Origin: Methanosphaera sp. ISO3-F5
Lineage (GTDB): Archaea; Methanobacteriota; Methanobacteria; Methanobacteriales; Methanobacteriaceae
NCBI RefSeq assembly: GCF_034480035.2
Contig: NZ_CP118753.2
Coordinates: forward strand, 2,337,486 to 2,401,485
DNA length: 64,000 bases
Direction: 5' to 3'
Shown: piece by piece, positions 1 through 9,400 of the stretch
How positions within the stretch are numbered: the first letter of the stretch is position 1
Layout: each line of letters opens with the position of its first letter
Program-made: the position numbers and the translations under genes
The notes under the pieces: model-generated
Seen by the model: only the letters and a program-made list of their open reading frames with translations
What the model was told of the DNA's origin: nothing
The model's database searches: none

Positions 1-108
1 AGCTATAATCCCTATTATTAAAGCACAAATTGTTGGCCCGGTGTATAACATACCGAATAAATTAGGACCTACTGATTGTAAGAATGGTACTGTTGTTTCT
101 AAAACCAT
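1..108 (-). CDS. ehbJ: EhbJ, energy-converting hydrogenase B subunit J (5' part only)
   Basis: The first 36 codons of a membrane protein run off the left edge; the peptide begins MVLETTVPFL and contains a hydrophobic stretch (PTICALIIGIIA). An AGGAGG ribosome site lies just upstream and overlaps the stop of the preceding gene, so it is translated in the same operon. The name rests only on position: it directly follows the ehbA-ehbI series in the usual methanogen order. In the known complex the remaining subunits, including the NiFe hydrogenase subunits and polyferredoxin, come next, here outside the window. Confidence 0.6.
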   Translation of the reverse strand, partial: MVLETTVPFLQSVGPNLFGMLYTGPTICALIIGIIA

Positions 109-119
109 TAAAACTCCTC

Positions 120-605
120 CTAATCAATTTCCTCGTTATCTATGTAATCTCCTGCAAATTTAGTTACTCCGTAGAAGAGTATTACTAAAGTTGTTAATCC
201 GATAAATACTTTTACACCGATTGCGATGTTAAGGTATGGGATTATTCCTGCGTGTAATGCGTCAGGATAGTTTAACATAGATTGTAATCCTGCTGGTACT
301 AATCCGTAAATGTTTGTACCTACATTGTAAAGGAATGAGCCACCAGCAAATAATCCTACTAATCCTAGGCATATGTAAAGTAATGCTCCGCAACTTTCCA
401 CTAGGGACATTCTTGCGTGGGATAAGTTGAATGGATTATCTTTTAGTCCGTAAGCAAGTATACATAATATTGCTCCAGAAGCCATCATAGCTCCACCTTG
501 GAAACCTCCACCAGGTGTTATGTGACCACCGAGTATTGTCATTATACCATAGCCCATCATAATAAATGATACGGGGTATGCGATTAATTTAAGAAGATCA
601 CTCAT
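120..605 (-). CDS. ehbI: EhbI, MnhB-like membrane subunit of Ehb hydrogenase
   Basis: About 160 residues with four or more hydrophobic segments and the MnhB/MrpB signature region GGHITPGGGFQGGAM near the N-terminus. This family forms part of the Mrp-antiporter-like membrane arm that couples ion flow to hydrogenase. The open frame can be read from TTG at 620, but a GGAGGTGA site sits just before ATG 608 and ATG 605, so the true start is one of these. It overlaps the end of ehbH by a few bases, indicating translational coupling. Confidence 0.75.
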   Translation of the reverse strand: MSDLLKLIAYPVSFIMMGYGIMTILGGHITPGGGFQGGAMMASGAILCILAYGLKDNPFNLSHARMSLVESCGALLYICLGLVGLFAGGSFLYNVGTNIYGLVPAGLQSMLNYPDALHAGIIPYLNIAIGVKVFIGLTTLVILFYGVTKFAGDYIDNEEID

Positions 606-885
606 CATCGTCACCTCCAAGGTTTACTTTTCCTCTGCCGAATACTAACATTGTGGTTACTACTGCACTTACTAAGATAAATGCTTCTCCAAGGGTATCG
701 AATCCTCTGAAATCGAATACAATGTTTGTTACTAGGTTTGGTGCTATTGATACACCAAGTCCTTGGTATATGTAGTTGATACCAGGGAAGATCATTCCAC
801 TGAAGTTAACCATTGAGTTTAAGAATATTGCTGAGAATGCTGCTATAGCTAATATTAGTGCTATGTCTCTTATTGAAGCCTGCAT
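598..885 (-). CDS. ehbH: EhbH, small membrane subunit of Ehb hydrogenase
   Basis: A 95-residue protein with an N-terminal transmembrane helix, a middle region rich in Gly/Ile/Asn, a second hydrophobic helix and an acidic tail (GGDDDE). It resembles the short MbhE/MrpB-N-terminal type subunits of membrane hydrogenases. It sits between ehbG and ehbI with no gap (ehbG ends at 886) and a 3' overlap with ehbI, so it is part of one polycistron. The subunit letter follows from gene order. Confidence 0.7.
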   Translation of the reverse strand: MQASIRDIALILAIAAFSAIFLNSMVNFSGMIFPGINYIYQGLGVSIAPNLVTNIVFDFRGFDTLGEAFILVSAVVTTMLVFGRGKVNLGGDDDE

Positions 886-1218
886 CTAGAATACCCCCCA
901 GTAGAATACTATTGCAAATATTGCTAATGTTAATACTGCGTAGAACATCATGTTGTTGAAATCATCACTATGTTCTTTGTACAATTTAGGCATTATTGGT
1001 GTTGCGAACATGAATAATAACATTAATGCTACTACTACAACAATCATTAATGCTGGACTGACAAGTCTTATTGTTAATGCAGCTATTAGTAAGGATGCCA
1101 TTAACACTAATTCTGCAGACAGGATTGATGATGTTTTTGATCCGTTTACTAATGTTTTTTCTGGATCTTGCCCAAATGTACTTTTTAAAGTTTCTACGAA
1201 TTTGTCGTACATATTCAT
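886..1218 (-). CDS. ehbG: EhbG, small membrane subunit of Ehb hydrogenase
   Basis: A 110-residue protein with a soluble N-terminal third (about residues 1-35) followed by two to three transmembrane helices. No catalytic motif is seen. It is 12 bases downstream of ehbF and abuts ehbH. The assignment comes from its place in the conserved ehbA-J order and from its size and topology; the protein family itself is poorly characterised. Confidence 0.65.
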   Translation of the reverse strand: MNMYDKFVETLKSTFGQDPEKTLVNGSKTSSILSAELVLMASLLIAALTIRLVSPALMIVVVVALMLLFMFATPIMPKLYKEHSDDFNNMMFYAVLTLAIFAIVFYWGVF

Positions 1219-1230
1219 CTTATCACCTTA

Positions 1231-2751
1231 CTATAATGCAAATGCTGTTAGTGCTAATACACCTAATCTATTTACTACTAAACCAGGGAAGAGACCTATG
1301 ATTAAACATACGATTAAGAACACTACCATTACTGCTACTGTTGTTTTTGGTATTGGTGCAGATGATATTTCTAGATCGTCAGGTTTTTCTCTGAGGAATA
1401 TTGCGTATGCCATTTTGAGGAATGCGAGGAATGTTACAATACTTAATATTATCATTATTACTGCTAATTCTGGGATTCCTGCTGCGATTGCTGCTTGACA
1501 TAATAAGTATTTACTTTGGAATACGTTGAATGGAGGTACTCCTGCCATTGCGAATCCTGCAAGTACTGTTAGTAATGCTGCTGTTGGCATGGTTGGTAAT
1601 AATCCACCAAGTTTACTAATTTTACTTGTTCTGGTTTTGTATAATACTAATCCGAATCCTATGAATAGGAATGAAGTTACTACTAATTCGTTTACTGCTT
1701 GGAATAATCCTGCTGTAATACTGAGTGGTGTTGCTAATCCAATACCTACTCCTATGTAACCGAGTTCTCCTACTGCTAAGTATGCGATGATACGTTTGTA
1801 GTCATCTTGTACCATAGCCATACATATACCTAAGATCATTGCAACTACGCTTACTGCGAGCATTGCCATTTGTGCTGTAGGTAAGTATCCGAAGATTCTT
1901 ATGATTACTAATCCTATTGCGATACATGCTATTACGGAGAATGATTGTAATAACATTGATCCGCTAGGTAATCCTTTTGAATAGATTTCTGATTTAATTG
2001 CGTTGAATGGTGGTAATCCTGTTGCGTATAACCATCCATAAATTAACATACCTGCTGCAAATAATAATACTGGGTTTGTAGGGTCTACGAGTCCACTGTG
2101 TATCATCATTACTATATCGGTAATGTTTACGTTACCTGTTAATCCGAGGATTAATGCTATACCTAAGAGCATGAAGGATCCTCCAACTTCTCCAAGTAAC
2201 ATGTATTTTAAACCAGTTTCATAGTTTCCTTTTACTCTTGATACTAGTATAAGTCCTACTTGTACTAATGCTGCAATTTCAAAGAATACGTATAAGTTGA
2301 ATATATCGTCTGTTAATACGAATGCCATTAATGCTGCTGATAGCATGAATAACATGTATAAGTATACACCGGATGTTTTCTTTGTTTCAGCAATTGATAT
2401 GAATACTGCACACATTGCTACTAGTCCTAGTATGAAGAGTATTACTTGTTGTCCTGGACCGAATGCGTATGTAATTGCTGGGTGGAATAATTGAAGGAAT
2501 GCTCCTTTACCTGTTATTAAGGTGTTTATTGCACTTGGTATTGTTGCTGTTAATCCACCGTTTATTAGAGGTTTGTATCCACCAAAGAAGTGGTTTCCGT
2601 ATACTGCGATTATTGGAATTATTGGTAGACATATTGCTCCAATGTATCCGAAAAATTTGGTAACACCGCTGTGCTCATGTAATAAGTTTACTAATACAGC
2701 ACATATTATTGGAATAATTACCATTAATGGTATAAATATTGTTCCATCCAT
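1231..2751 (-). CDS. ehbF: EhbF, NuoN/MrpD-type ion-translocating subunit of Ehb hydrogenase
   Basis: A polytopic membrane protein of about 506 residues with some 13-14 hydrophobic helices. It belongs to the proton-conducting NuoL/M/N, MrpA/D family. Visible hallmarks are the helix carrying a buried Glu (NLYVFFEIAALVQ), the GLPPFNAIKSE segment, and the VQDDYKRIIAYLAVGELGY region, where a Lys lies in the half-channel helix. It is the presumed ion channel that lets Ehb use the membrane potential to drive ferredoxin reduction by H2. The frame opens at TTG 2757, but a GGGGGT site points to ATG 2751. Lies between ehbE and ehbG. Confidence 0.85.
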   Translation of the reverse strand: MDGTIFIPLMVIIPIICAVLVNLLHEHSGVTKFFGYIGAICLPIIPIIAVYGNHFFGGYKPLINGGLTATIPSAINTLITGKGAFLQLFHPAITYAFGPGQQVILFILGLVAMCAVFISIAETKKTSGVYLYMLFMLSAALMAFVLTDDIFNLYVFFEIAALVQVGLILVSRVKGNYETGLKYMLLGEVGGSFMLLGIALILGLTGNVNITDIVMMIHSGLVDPTNPVLLFAAGMLIYGWLYATGLPPFNAIKSEIYSKGLPSGSMLLQSFSVIACIAIGLVIIRIFGYLPTAQMAMLAVSVVAMILGICMAMVQDDYKRIIAYLAVGELGYIGVGIGLATPLSITAGLFQAVNELVVTSFLFIGFGLVLYKTRTSKISKLGGLLPTMPTAALLTVLAGFAMAGVPPFNVFQSKYLLCQAAIAAGIPELAVIMIILSIVTFLAFLKMAYAIFLREKPDDLEISSAPIPKTTVAVMVVFLIVCLIIGLFPGLVVNRLGVLALTAFAL

Positions 2752-2784
2752 TAGCAATTACCCCCTTTGGTTGTATTTATAGCA

Positions 2785-3177
2785 CTATTCATTGTTTTCC
2801 TCTCCTAATTTTTTATCGTTTAAAAGAGCGGTCGCACTAAGTGTTCCATGTCTTTTGTATAAAACTACAGAAAGTGCTAGCATTACTGCAAGTGTACTTG
2901 CACCAATTACGATACTGGTAAGTACTAATGCAAATGGTAATGGATATGATGCTTGACCTAAAAAGCTGTTTACATCCATATTTTGTAAGAACATATATGG
3001 AATTCCGTTTGCTCTGTAACCTAATGCGATTAATAATAGGTTTACACCGTCTCCAATAAATGCTGCTCCTATAATTTTCTTAAGAACATTGTCTAGGTAG
3101 ACTAATGCTATTAATCCGATAATCATTAAAAGTGCTGCTGTGAGTAATGCACCTAATTGAACAATTTCTACTGCCAT
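2785..3177 (-). CDS. ehbE: EhbE, NuoK/MrpC-like subunit of Ehb hydrogenase
   Basis: A 130-residue protein with three transmembrane helices in the NuoK/MnhC pattern: a first helix (LLTAALLMIIGLIALVYL), a second ending in GDGVNLLLIALG, and a third (ALVLTSIVIGASTLAVMLAL). In related complexes this subunit is part of the ion-translocation path. Its start overlaps the stop of ehbD as TAATG, evidence of translational coupling. The C-terminus carries a charged soluble tail. Confidence 0.8.
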   Translation of the reverse strand: MAVEIVQLGALLTAALLMIIGLIALVYLDNVLKKIIGAAFIGDGVNLLLIALGYRANGIPYMFLQNMDVNSFLGQASYPLPFALVLTSIVIGASTLAVMLALSVVLYKRHGTLSATALLNDKKLGEENNE

Positions 3178-3464
3178 TAGGAATCACCTTCCACTTCATC
3201 GGTTACAGGAGGTTCTCTAGTTTTTAATACTGAAAGACCAACTAGTGTTGGGACGATAGCTGCTCCTACTACAGCTTGTGTTAATGCTACATCTGGAGCT
3301 AATAATATTTGATGAATAGCTGCTATTGCAAATCCAGTTACACTGGTTAAAACTGCCATTTTAAGTAAATCTTTTTGTATTAAACATACAATAGCTCCTA
3401 ATATTGCGAAAACATATAATGCGATAGGTACAGCATTTTGTACTAAAATATTTACATCTATCAT
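3177..3464 (-). CDS. ehbD: EhbD, DUF4040/MbhD-like subunit of Ehb hydrogenase
   Basis: A 95-residue membrane protein with the DUF4040 pattern found in MbhD and in the C-terminal part of MrpA, notably the LAPDVALTQAVVGAAIVPTL motif. The frame is open from 3500, but ATG 3464 is chosen because a GGAG site lies 9 bases before it and it begins one base after the ehbC stop. It is a core piece of the antiporter-like module of membrane hydrogenases. Confidence 0.8.
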   Translation of the reverse strand: MIDVNILVQNAVPIALYVFAILGAIVCLIQKDLLKMAVLTSVTGFAIAAIHQILLAPDVALTQAVVGAAIVPTLVGLSVLKTREPPVTDEVEGDS

Positions 3465-3465
3465 T

Positions 3466-3777
3466 TTAATGCTCTCCTTGTTCTCCACGGTAATGTCCAC
3501 TTGCTATAGCGTGTGTTGCGAATGGTGCTAGTATAAAGTATACTACTCCTAATGCTGGTTCTCCAATTAATATTAAGATTAATACACTGACCATATCAAC
3601 TATACCTAAAATTTCTAATCTTCCAAATACAGCGTATTGTAATGCATCATCTGTATTTGATAATAATCCTTTTGCGGTAATTAATACGATAATACCTAGT
3701 ATAATAAAGACTATTCCTAAAATGATTGAAATTGGATCACCCATAGTTAAGGAAAGACTTAATCCTGCATCTGCCAT
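3466..3777 (-). CDS. ehbC: EhbC, MnhG-like subunit of Ehb hydrogenase
   Basis: A 103-residue protein with three helices in the MnhG/PhaG pattern: helix 1 (ISIILGIVFIILGIIVLI), the ALQYAVFGRLEILGIVDM connector and the C-terminal helix ending in TH.I. In Mrp antiporters MrpG is a small structural subunit of the membrane arm. The ATG overlaps the ehbB stop by one base (TAATG) and the gene ends one base before ehbD. Confidence 0.75.
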   Translation of the reverse strand: MADAGLSLSLTMGDPISIILGIVFIILGIIVLITAKGLLSNTDDALQYAVFGRLEILGIVDMVSVLILILIGEPALGVVYFILAPFATHAIASGHYRGEQGEH

Positions 3778-4043
3778 TATATTTCGCCTCCACCTAAAAC
3801 TGTAGCGGCTGCAATTGTTCCAACTGGGCTTAATATAATTAATGCAAATGCTATATCTCTACAGAATGTAACTCCTGTTAATGAGGTTACCATTGTAAGT
3901 ACTACTGCAAGAGCAATTGTGAATCCTGCTACCCCAGCTAATGCTGAACCAGTAGTTTTTCTTGCTGCTATTCTTAAAGTAGCAAACATGTAGATAACTA
4001 GACATAACATTAGGAACAATTCAGATATTGTTAAAAAATCCAT
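3777..4043 (-). CDS. ehbB: EhbB, MnhF-like subunit of Ehb hydrogenase
   Basis: An 88-residue, three-helix protein. The segment YMFATLRIAARKTTG joined to a Leu/Val-rich helix and the FCRDIAFALIILSPVGTIAAA ending match the MnhF/MrpF type. It lies 15 bases after ehbA and overlaps ehbC. Its role is inferred from the Mrp family: a small subunit in the membrane arm. Confidence 0.75.
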   Translation of the reverse strand: MDFLTISELFLMLCLVIYMFATLRIAARKTTGSALAGVAGFTIALAVVLTMVTSLTGVTFCRDIAFALIILSPVGTIAAATVLGGGEI

Positions 4044-4058
4044 CTCATCACCCTATGC

Positions 4059-4370
4059 TTATTCTAACATTTTCTTAATTGTTGACTCAAGAGGTATGAT
4101 GTCCTCACGTGAACGAGGAGTTAATGCAGATACTGTTAATACACCAGTTTCTTGGTTCATATCAATTGTGATTGTACCAGGTGTTAAGGTGATTGTGTTG
4201 GATAGTATTGCAAGAGATACTGGACGTTTAAGGTCTGGTATGATCTCCACTACCACAGGATCTACTTCACCCTTGAGACAGCAACTAGCAGTGCTTAGTA
4301 CTGCCTTAATTATTTCGACTACTAATCTTACGAAAAATTCAATTCCGTAGATTATTCTACTTAAAAACAT
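4059..4370 (-). CDS. ehbA: EhbA, MnhE-like first subunit of Ehb hydrogenase
   Basis: A 103-residue MnhE/MrpE-type protein: one N-terminal amphipathic/membrane segment (RIIYGIEFFVRLVVEIIKAVL), then a soluble domain with the family pattern LSNTITLTPGTITIDM. It is the first gene of the ehb series. A GGAG site lies about 8 bases before the ATG, and a TATA-like run lies around 4386-4397. In known methanogens Ehb supplies low-potential ferredoxin, mainly for biosynthesis; here it may be the main membrane hydrogenase, which this window cannot decide. Confidence 0.75.
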   Translation of the reverse strand: MFLSRIIYGIEFFVRLVVEIIKAVLSTASCCLKGEVDPVVVEIIPDLKRPVSLAILSNTITLTPGTITIDMNQETGVLTVSALTPRSREDIIPLESTIKKMLE

Positions 4371-4710
4371 AAATTAAACTCCGTTTTTATATATTGAACA
4401 TCATCCATAACATTATTATAGAATTCTCAGAGAATCATATACCATATAATCTCCAAGCCATCCCCCATTGTTCACCTGGGTTAATCTGACTCCTATTTCA
4501 AGCCAAATGTTAAGTTAAATTAATTAGCTACAAAAACTCCATACTTAAAAAAGAAAAACTTCACATTCAAGTATATAGTATGAATATATTTATGAGAAAC
4601 TACATATTTAATTGTTATGAATTATGTTTAGGCTAACTTAAAAAATACAAATAATTATAGACAAAATGTAACAAAAAAATAGAAACAAACAAAAAAAGAA
4701 AAAAAGGAAT
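4371..4710. promoter_or_regulatory. Upstream region of the ehb operon
   Basis: Non-coding 340-bp stretch between the ehbA start and the end of the next (-) gene. It contains a perfect 13-bp palindrome at 4423-4435 (ATTCTC-A-GAGAAT), a possible operator. A locally GC-richer stretch lies at 4450-4520. On the minus strand it contains a short frame of 13 residues at 4427-4468, preceded by AGGTGA. The side near 4670-4700 is A-rich on the plus strand, giving a U-rich tail for the upstream gene transcript. No tRNA or long ORF is seen. Confidence 0.4.
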
Positions 4711-5445
4711 TTAAATGATATAATTGAGGAAAGGCCGGAAAGTAAACAGTATATGACCAAACTCATTCACATAAGCAACTGCCAAAAACAGCCATATGCC
4801 AATAAAAACAAAAGCCAAACCCCTATGATACTCCCTGTCAGATAATGGCCAGAAAACTGCAAGACCAGACGGAGTCATCAAATCCAATATAAGATGACTG
4901 GAAGCACCAAGAAACAACATAATAAATATTAACCTCCAATCAATAACACTAATATTAACAGGTGCCAGGAAAAGACAAACCGCCAACAATATCTCATAAT
5001 AAGTAAGAACCCTCCTACTGACCACAAAATAACCAAGAAGTGACAACATCACAAAAATGGCAAGATTATTAGGCATCACATAATTAGCATAATCCGCCAA
5101 ACTAATAACCACGGGAAGAAAACCCATCATCATAAACAAGAAAAGAAAACATATGACCGTCACACCAATCAGCGAATGAGTTAAACCCCTATGCTTAGAA
5201 TAATAAAAAGTAACAGCAAGCAATATTATGATTAAACCAGACAATACCGAACCTTGAAGAATAAAAAGCAACAATGAAATTATTATACCAACAAGGAACA
5301 TAGAATTAACCTTATACTTATTATGCTTATGATCCATATCAGGAATAGAAGCACCAATAAGTGCAAAAAACAAATAAAAGAAGCTTGGAATAAACGGTAA
5401 TGCTAAAATAATTCCAGCTAATGCATGAGTCTTGTATGATGGCAT
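4711..5445 (-). CDS. YdjM/DUF457-family membrane metal-dependent hydrolase-like protein
   Basis: A 244-residue polytopic membrane protein. The N-terminus has the family motif THALAGIILA, then GASIPDMDHKHNK, and further in KHRGLTHSLIG and SSHLILDLMTPSGLAVFWPL. Together these give the His/Asp ligands typical of the YdjM (LexA-regulated, DUF457) group of putative membrane-bound metal-dependent hydrolases. The substrate is unknown. A GGGAGGG site lies 9 bases before the ATG. It lies 46 bases after the zinc-hydrolase gene and could be cotranscribed with it. Confidence 0.75.
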   Translation of the reverse strand: MPSYKTHALAGIILALPFIPSFFYLFFALIGASIPDMDHKHNKYKVNSMFLVGIIISLLLFILQGSVLSGLIIILLAVTFYYSKHRGLTHSLIGVTVICFLFLFMMMGFLPVVISLADYANYVMPNNLAIFVMLSLLGYFVVSRRVLTYYEILLAVCLFLAPVNISVIDWRLIFIMLFLGASSHLILDLMTPSGLAVFWPLSDREYHRGLAFVFIGIWLFLAVAYVNEFGHILFTFRPFLNYII

Positions 5446-5491
5446 ATCTTCAACCCTCCCACTTTAAGTTAAATGAATATATTAGTTAATA

Positions 5492-6229
5492 TTATATTAC
5501 ACCAAAATAATTTAAAAAACTAATTATTTGACTATAAGAAAAATCAACACTACCCACATCAATAAAGCCACACCGTGAAACACTCTCACAAGTAACAGCC
5601 GGAACACCCCTAATGTTTGATTCATCCTCAACAGCACCCCTTAAAACAGATCCCGCATCACCCACCGGCAAAATCCTGGATGAAGTATCCCTACAAATCC
5701 TTTGCGCTATCCTAACACTCTGAATAAGAGGCCTTACCGAACAGAATACTGAAGCAAAACCAGGCTTTTTACCAGGATCAGTAGTATGACAATCACAAAG
5801 AGCAGTTACATTATTATCCACAGCATAATCAACTATACTCCTAGTAACACCACACCTATGAGCATTACGATTCATATCCAAAGAATTAAACTCCCTAATA
5901 TTAAGCATTGTAGACTCCGGAATAGAAAAAGGCATTATATGAAGTTTACATTTAAGATTAATATTACCCATAATAATTTCATTCATCAAACATACCAATG
6001 CAGCCTGTGAAGATAATTCATCACCATGAACCCCACCAACCAACATCAAATCATAACGACCAGAACCAGTTGTGAAAACTATGGAACCATCAAGTGTTCT
6101 ATCAACACACCCCACCAATTCACTGTTTTTCCTGAAACCACTATTAATAAAATAACGATTCAAATGAGTATTAGCTAAAACATTACCACCAGTAGACGAA
6201 TCTATAGAAATAAAATCAAAATTAGACAT
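5492..6229 (-). CDS. AspA/AstE-family zinc carboxypeptidase-like hydrolase
   Basis: 245 residues with the M14-type zinc site of succinylglutamate desuccinylase/aspartoacylase proteins: GGVHGDELSSQ (His and Glu ligands) near residue 65, DMNRNAHR at about 120, and CDCHTT (third ligand His) near residue 150. A C-terminal Glu (VTCESVS) could be the catalytic base. The family cleaves acyl groups or peptides from small substrates; the substrate here cannot be told. An AGGATGGG site precedes the ATG. Confidence 0.75.
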   Translation of the reverse strand: MSNFDFISIDSSTGGNVLANTHLNRYFINSGFRKNSELVGCVDRTLDGSIVFTTGSGRYDLMLVGGVHGDELSSQAALVCLMNEIIMGNINLKCKLHIMPFSIPESTMLNIREFNSLDMNRNAHRCGVTRSIVDYAVDNNVTALCDCHTTDPGKKPGFASVFCSVRPLIQSVRIAQRICRDTSSRILPVGDAGSVLRGAVEDESNIRGVPAVTCESVSRCGFIDVGSVDFSYSQIISFLNYFGVI

Positions 6230-6340
6230 GAAAAAAACCCATCCTATTACTAAATGGTATGTTTAAAAAAATATTTAAAAGTAACACACAGGAAATAATA
6301 CCCAGAAAAAAAAATATAATCTGTAAACTATAATTTTCCC

Positions 6341-6368
6341 AAAAAAAAGATACTGGTATGAAGTACCA
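6341..6368 (-). terminator. Hairpin plus U-run after adhesin-like gene 1
   Basis: Read on the minus strand, a TGGTA-CTTCA-TACCA hairpin (6354-6368) is followed within a few bases by eight T (6341-6348). It lies about 60 bases beyond the adhesin stop codon, as expected for an intrinsic-like terminator. Confidence 0.6.
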
Positions 6369-6425
6369 CTAGTGTACCCCACACCTCACTACAAAAAAAG
6401 TAATAATCGGTTAAGATAACAAAAA

Positions 6426-9400
6426 TCATGCTAAAGTAACATTACTAGTCTTCTTATACGCATTATAATTTTTGTTACCATTATATGCTAGTGTTAAGGA
6501 TATTTTCTTAGTAGTGACTGGTTTTGTTATTGTGTATGTTCCTTCGGTGTTTGTTTTTGCAGTGTATGTTTTGTTGTTGATTGTGATTTTTACGTTACTG
6601 TTCATCAATACCTTATTGTTAGCATCCACCAGTTTACCTGTTATAGTAGCCTTTGCATTACTGTAACTGCTACCGGTTAATGTAACTTTAACGTTCTGTT
6701 TTGCAACTTTGAATGATGTCTTAGCAGTAGCCTTCTTATAATTCTTATTACCCTTATAGGACACTGAGACATTATTTACACCAATACTGGTTGCTTTTAG
6801 TGTTAAAGTGTACACTCCCTTGTTATTGGTTTTTGCAGTGTATGCTTTACCATTAATGTTAATATTTACTAGTGTGTTCATAATAACTTTACCATTAGCA
6901 TCAGTTAACTTACCAGTAACCTTGACAGTGTTTTTGTACTTTGTACTGGTAATCTTGTTTACTGTGATTTTCAGTCCCTGCTTATAGACTTTGAAAGTTT
7001 TCTTAGCAGAAACCCCGTTATAATTCTTATTACCATTATAAGATACTGTTACATTATTAGTGCCCACAGTCTTAGCAGCCACCGTGTATGTGAATTTACC
7101 GCCAGCAACAGTCTTAACCTTAACAGTCTTACCATTAATGTTCAAGTTCAAAAGAGTATTAGCAATAAGTTTACCATTAGCATCACTTAAAACACCCGTA
7201 ATTTTTACTTTATCACCATAATATACAGATTTAATACTATCAAGTTTTAGTACAAGATTCTGACGTGCCACCTTAAATGTAGTAGTGTTCTCAGCATAAT
7301 TATAATTATTATCAGCATCAAAAGACACAACAACACTATTATCACCAACAACAGAAGCACGAACAGTTAAATTATATACTCCATCTTTATCAGTGGTGAC
7401 TTTCTGAGCAATACCACCAACACTCACACTAACAGGACTAGAAGCAATAACATTACCATCACAATCACTAAGCTTACCAGAAATAGTGACGTTCTGACCA
7501 AACTTAGCACCAGGAATACTATTAACTGTTATAACAGCATCCTTAGCCATGTTATCTTCCAATTGTTTAAGAATAGCATCCAACTTATCATTCAACTGCT
7601 TATTCTGGTCCTGTAATGCTTTGTTTTGTTCTTGTAATGCCTTGTTAGCATCAGTTAAATTCTTAGCAGTACTGTCTAATTTATCATTTAACTCTTTGTT
7701 TTGTTCTTGTAAGTCCTTGTTTTGTTGTGTTAAATTATTTTTAGTATCATTTAACTGTTCTGATAAATCCTCATTATCTTTTGTTAAGTTATCAAGTTGT
7801 CCCTGTAAGTTCTTGTTCTGTTCTGTTAGGTTAGCTGTTTGATTAGCTAACTGTTCTTTAAGCTCATTATTAGCCTGAGTAATATTATCTAATTGTTCAC
7901 TAGTTTTATTGTTTTGTTCCTGTAATTGTTCTAGTTGTTCTCGTAGTTTATCATTTTCTTTCTGTAAGTCATCTAACCTGTTTAGTACTTCGTTCATTTC
8001 ACGATCAGTATCACGGATAGTAACATCCTTACTAGCACTACTTCCATAAACATCAACCGTACCGTCGAATGTTACGGTGAGACTGTTTACACCAAGGCAT
8101 GGAGTGTAAGTGTAAGTATATTCACCATCATTATTAGTAGTTACAATTACTTTAGAACCGTTAAGGTTTAATGTAAGATTAGCACCACCAATAGGAGTAT
8201 TCTTACTGTCCACAAGTTTACCAGTGATAACTAACTCTTCACCATACAACGGACTATTAGTCTCCAATGTAACAGTACTGTTTAACATCTGAGTAATTTT
8301 CACATTACGCACAAAATCATTATAATAATAACTGCCCGTAAAGTTAGCAACAAGATACTCGTCACTGTACCCCTCAGGAAGAGCAACATTAGATATGAAT
8401 TTACCATTACTTACCCTACCAGAAGCTAACTCCTGACCATCCAAAGTAGACAATACAATCCTACCATCAGTAACATTCACTCCTAAGTTATCACTTAAAG
8501 TTAACTCAACATCTGCAACATTACCATCCACACTTACCATAGGAGTCACGAGAACATCAGCCTTACTAGTATTCAAAGTGATAGTGGTAGAGTTTGTATT
8601 GTATGCATCAGTACTTGGGAAACTAACTGTAATCTTACCTGAATCTAACCATTCCTTAGTAACCATTTCATCTAATGTTGCAATACCATCAACCGTTTCA
8701 ACTGTGTAACTTGAACGTCCAACAGTGAAAGTAACATTAGTATCACTTACAGGATTACCATTCTGATTAAGGAAAGTAGCAGCAACTGTTGCTTTCTCGT
8801 TAAGTTTTGCAGTGAATTCATCAACAGTTATTGTTACATTGGATTTAACTACGTCAACATTTACTTTAGTTACATTGTCATTGTATTTAATCCCATCATA
8901 ATACCATACTTTAATAGGATAATTTCCAATAACATATGATGGTAATGTAACAGTTGTTTGACCATTAACTAAATCTTTCTTATCAATAAAGTATCCATCA
9001 TAATAAACTTCAACATAACCACTAGTAACAAGCATATTGTTATCAATATCATTAACTGTAACTGTAATTACTGGTGTATCATCAGCAAAGTACTGACTTT
9101 CACAACCAATACTTATCTGAGTACTATATGCAGGATTGTTATCCTCAACAATATTGTCACCACCAGTGACACTATAATCACCAAATGATGAACTGGCAAT
9201 CAAAGTATTATATCTAACATTATTATTGTTTGAATCATCATCAAAGATTATAGTATATTCAGCAGTAGTGTTTACTGTGTTATTTTCAAAAGTGTTAATT
9301 CTTGAGTTAACTATGTTAATTGAATTGGCAGAATTGAAAATGTTATTATTGAATATGTTATTACTAGTTGAATTTAATGTAACTTTACCATTAAAAGTAC

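Noticed and set aside
950-1498. 182-residue plus-strand frame opposite ehbG/ehbF
   Set aside because: It is the antisense shadow of well-supported hydrogenase genes and has no recognisable domain or ribosome site.
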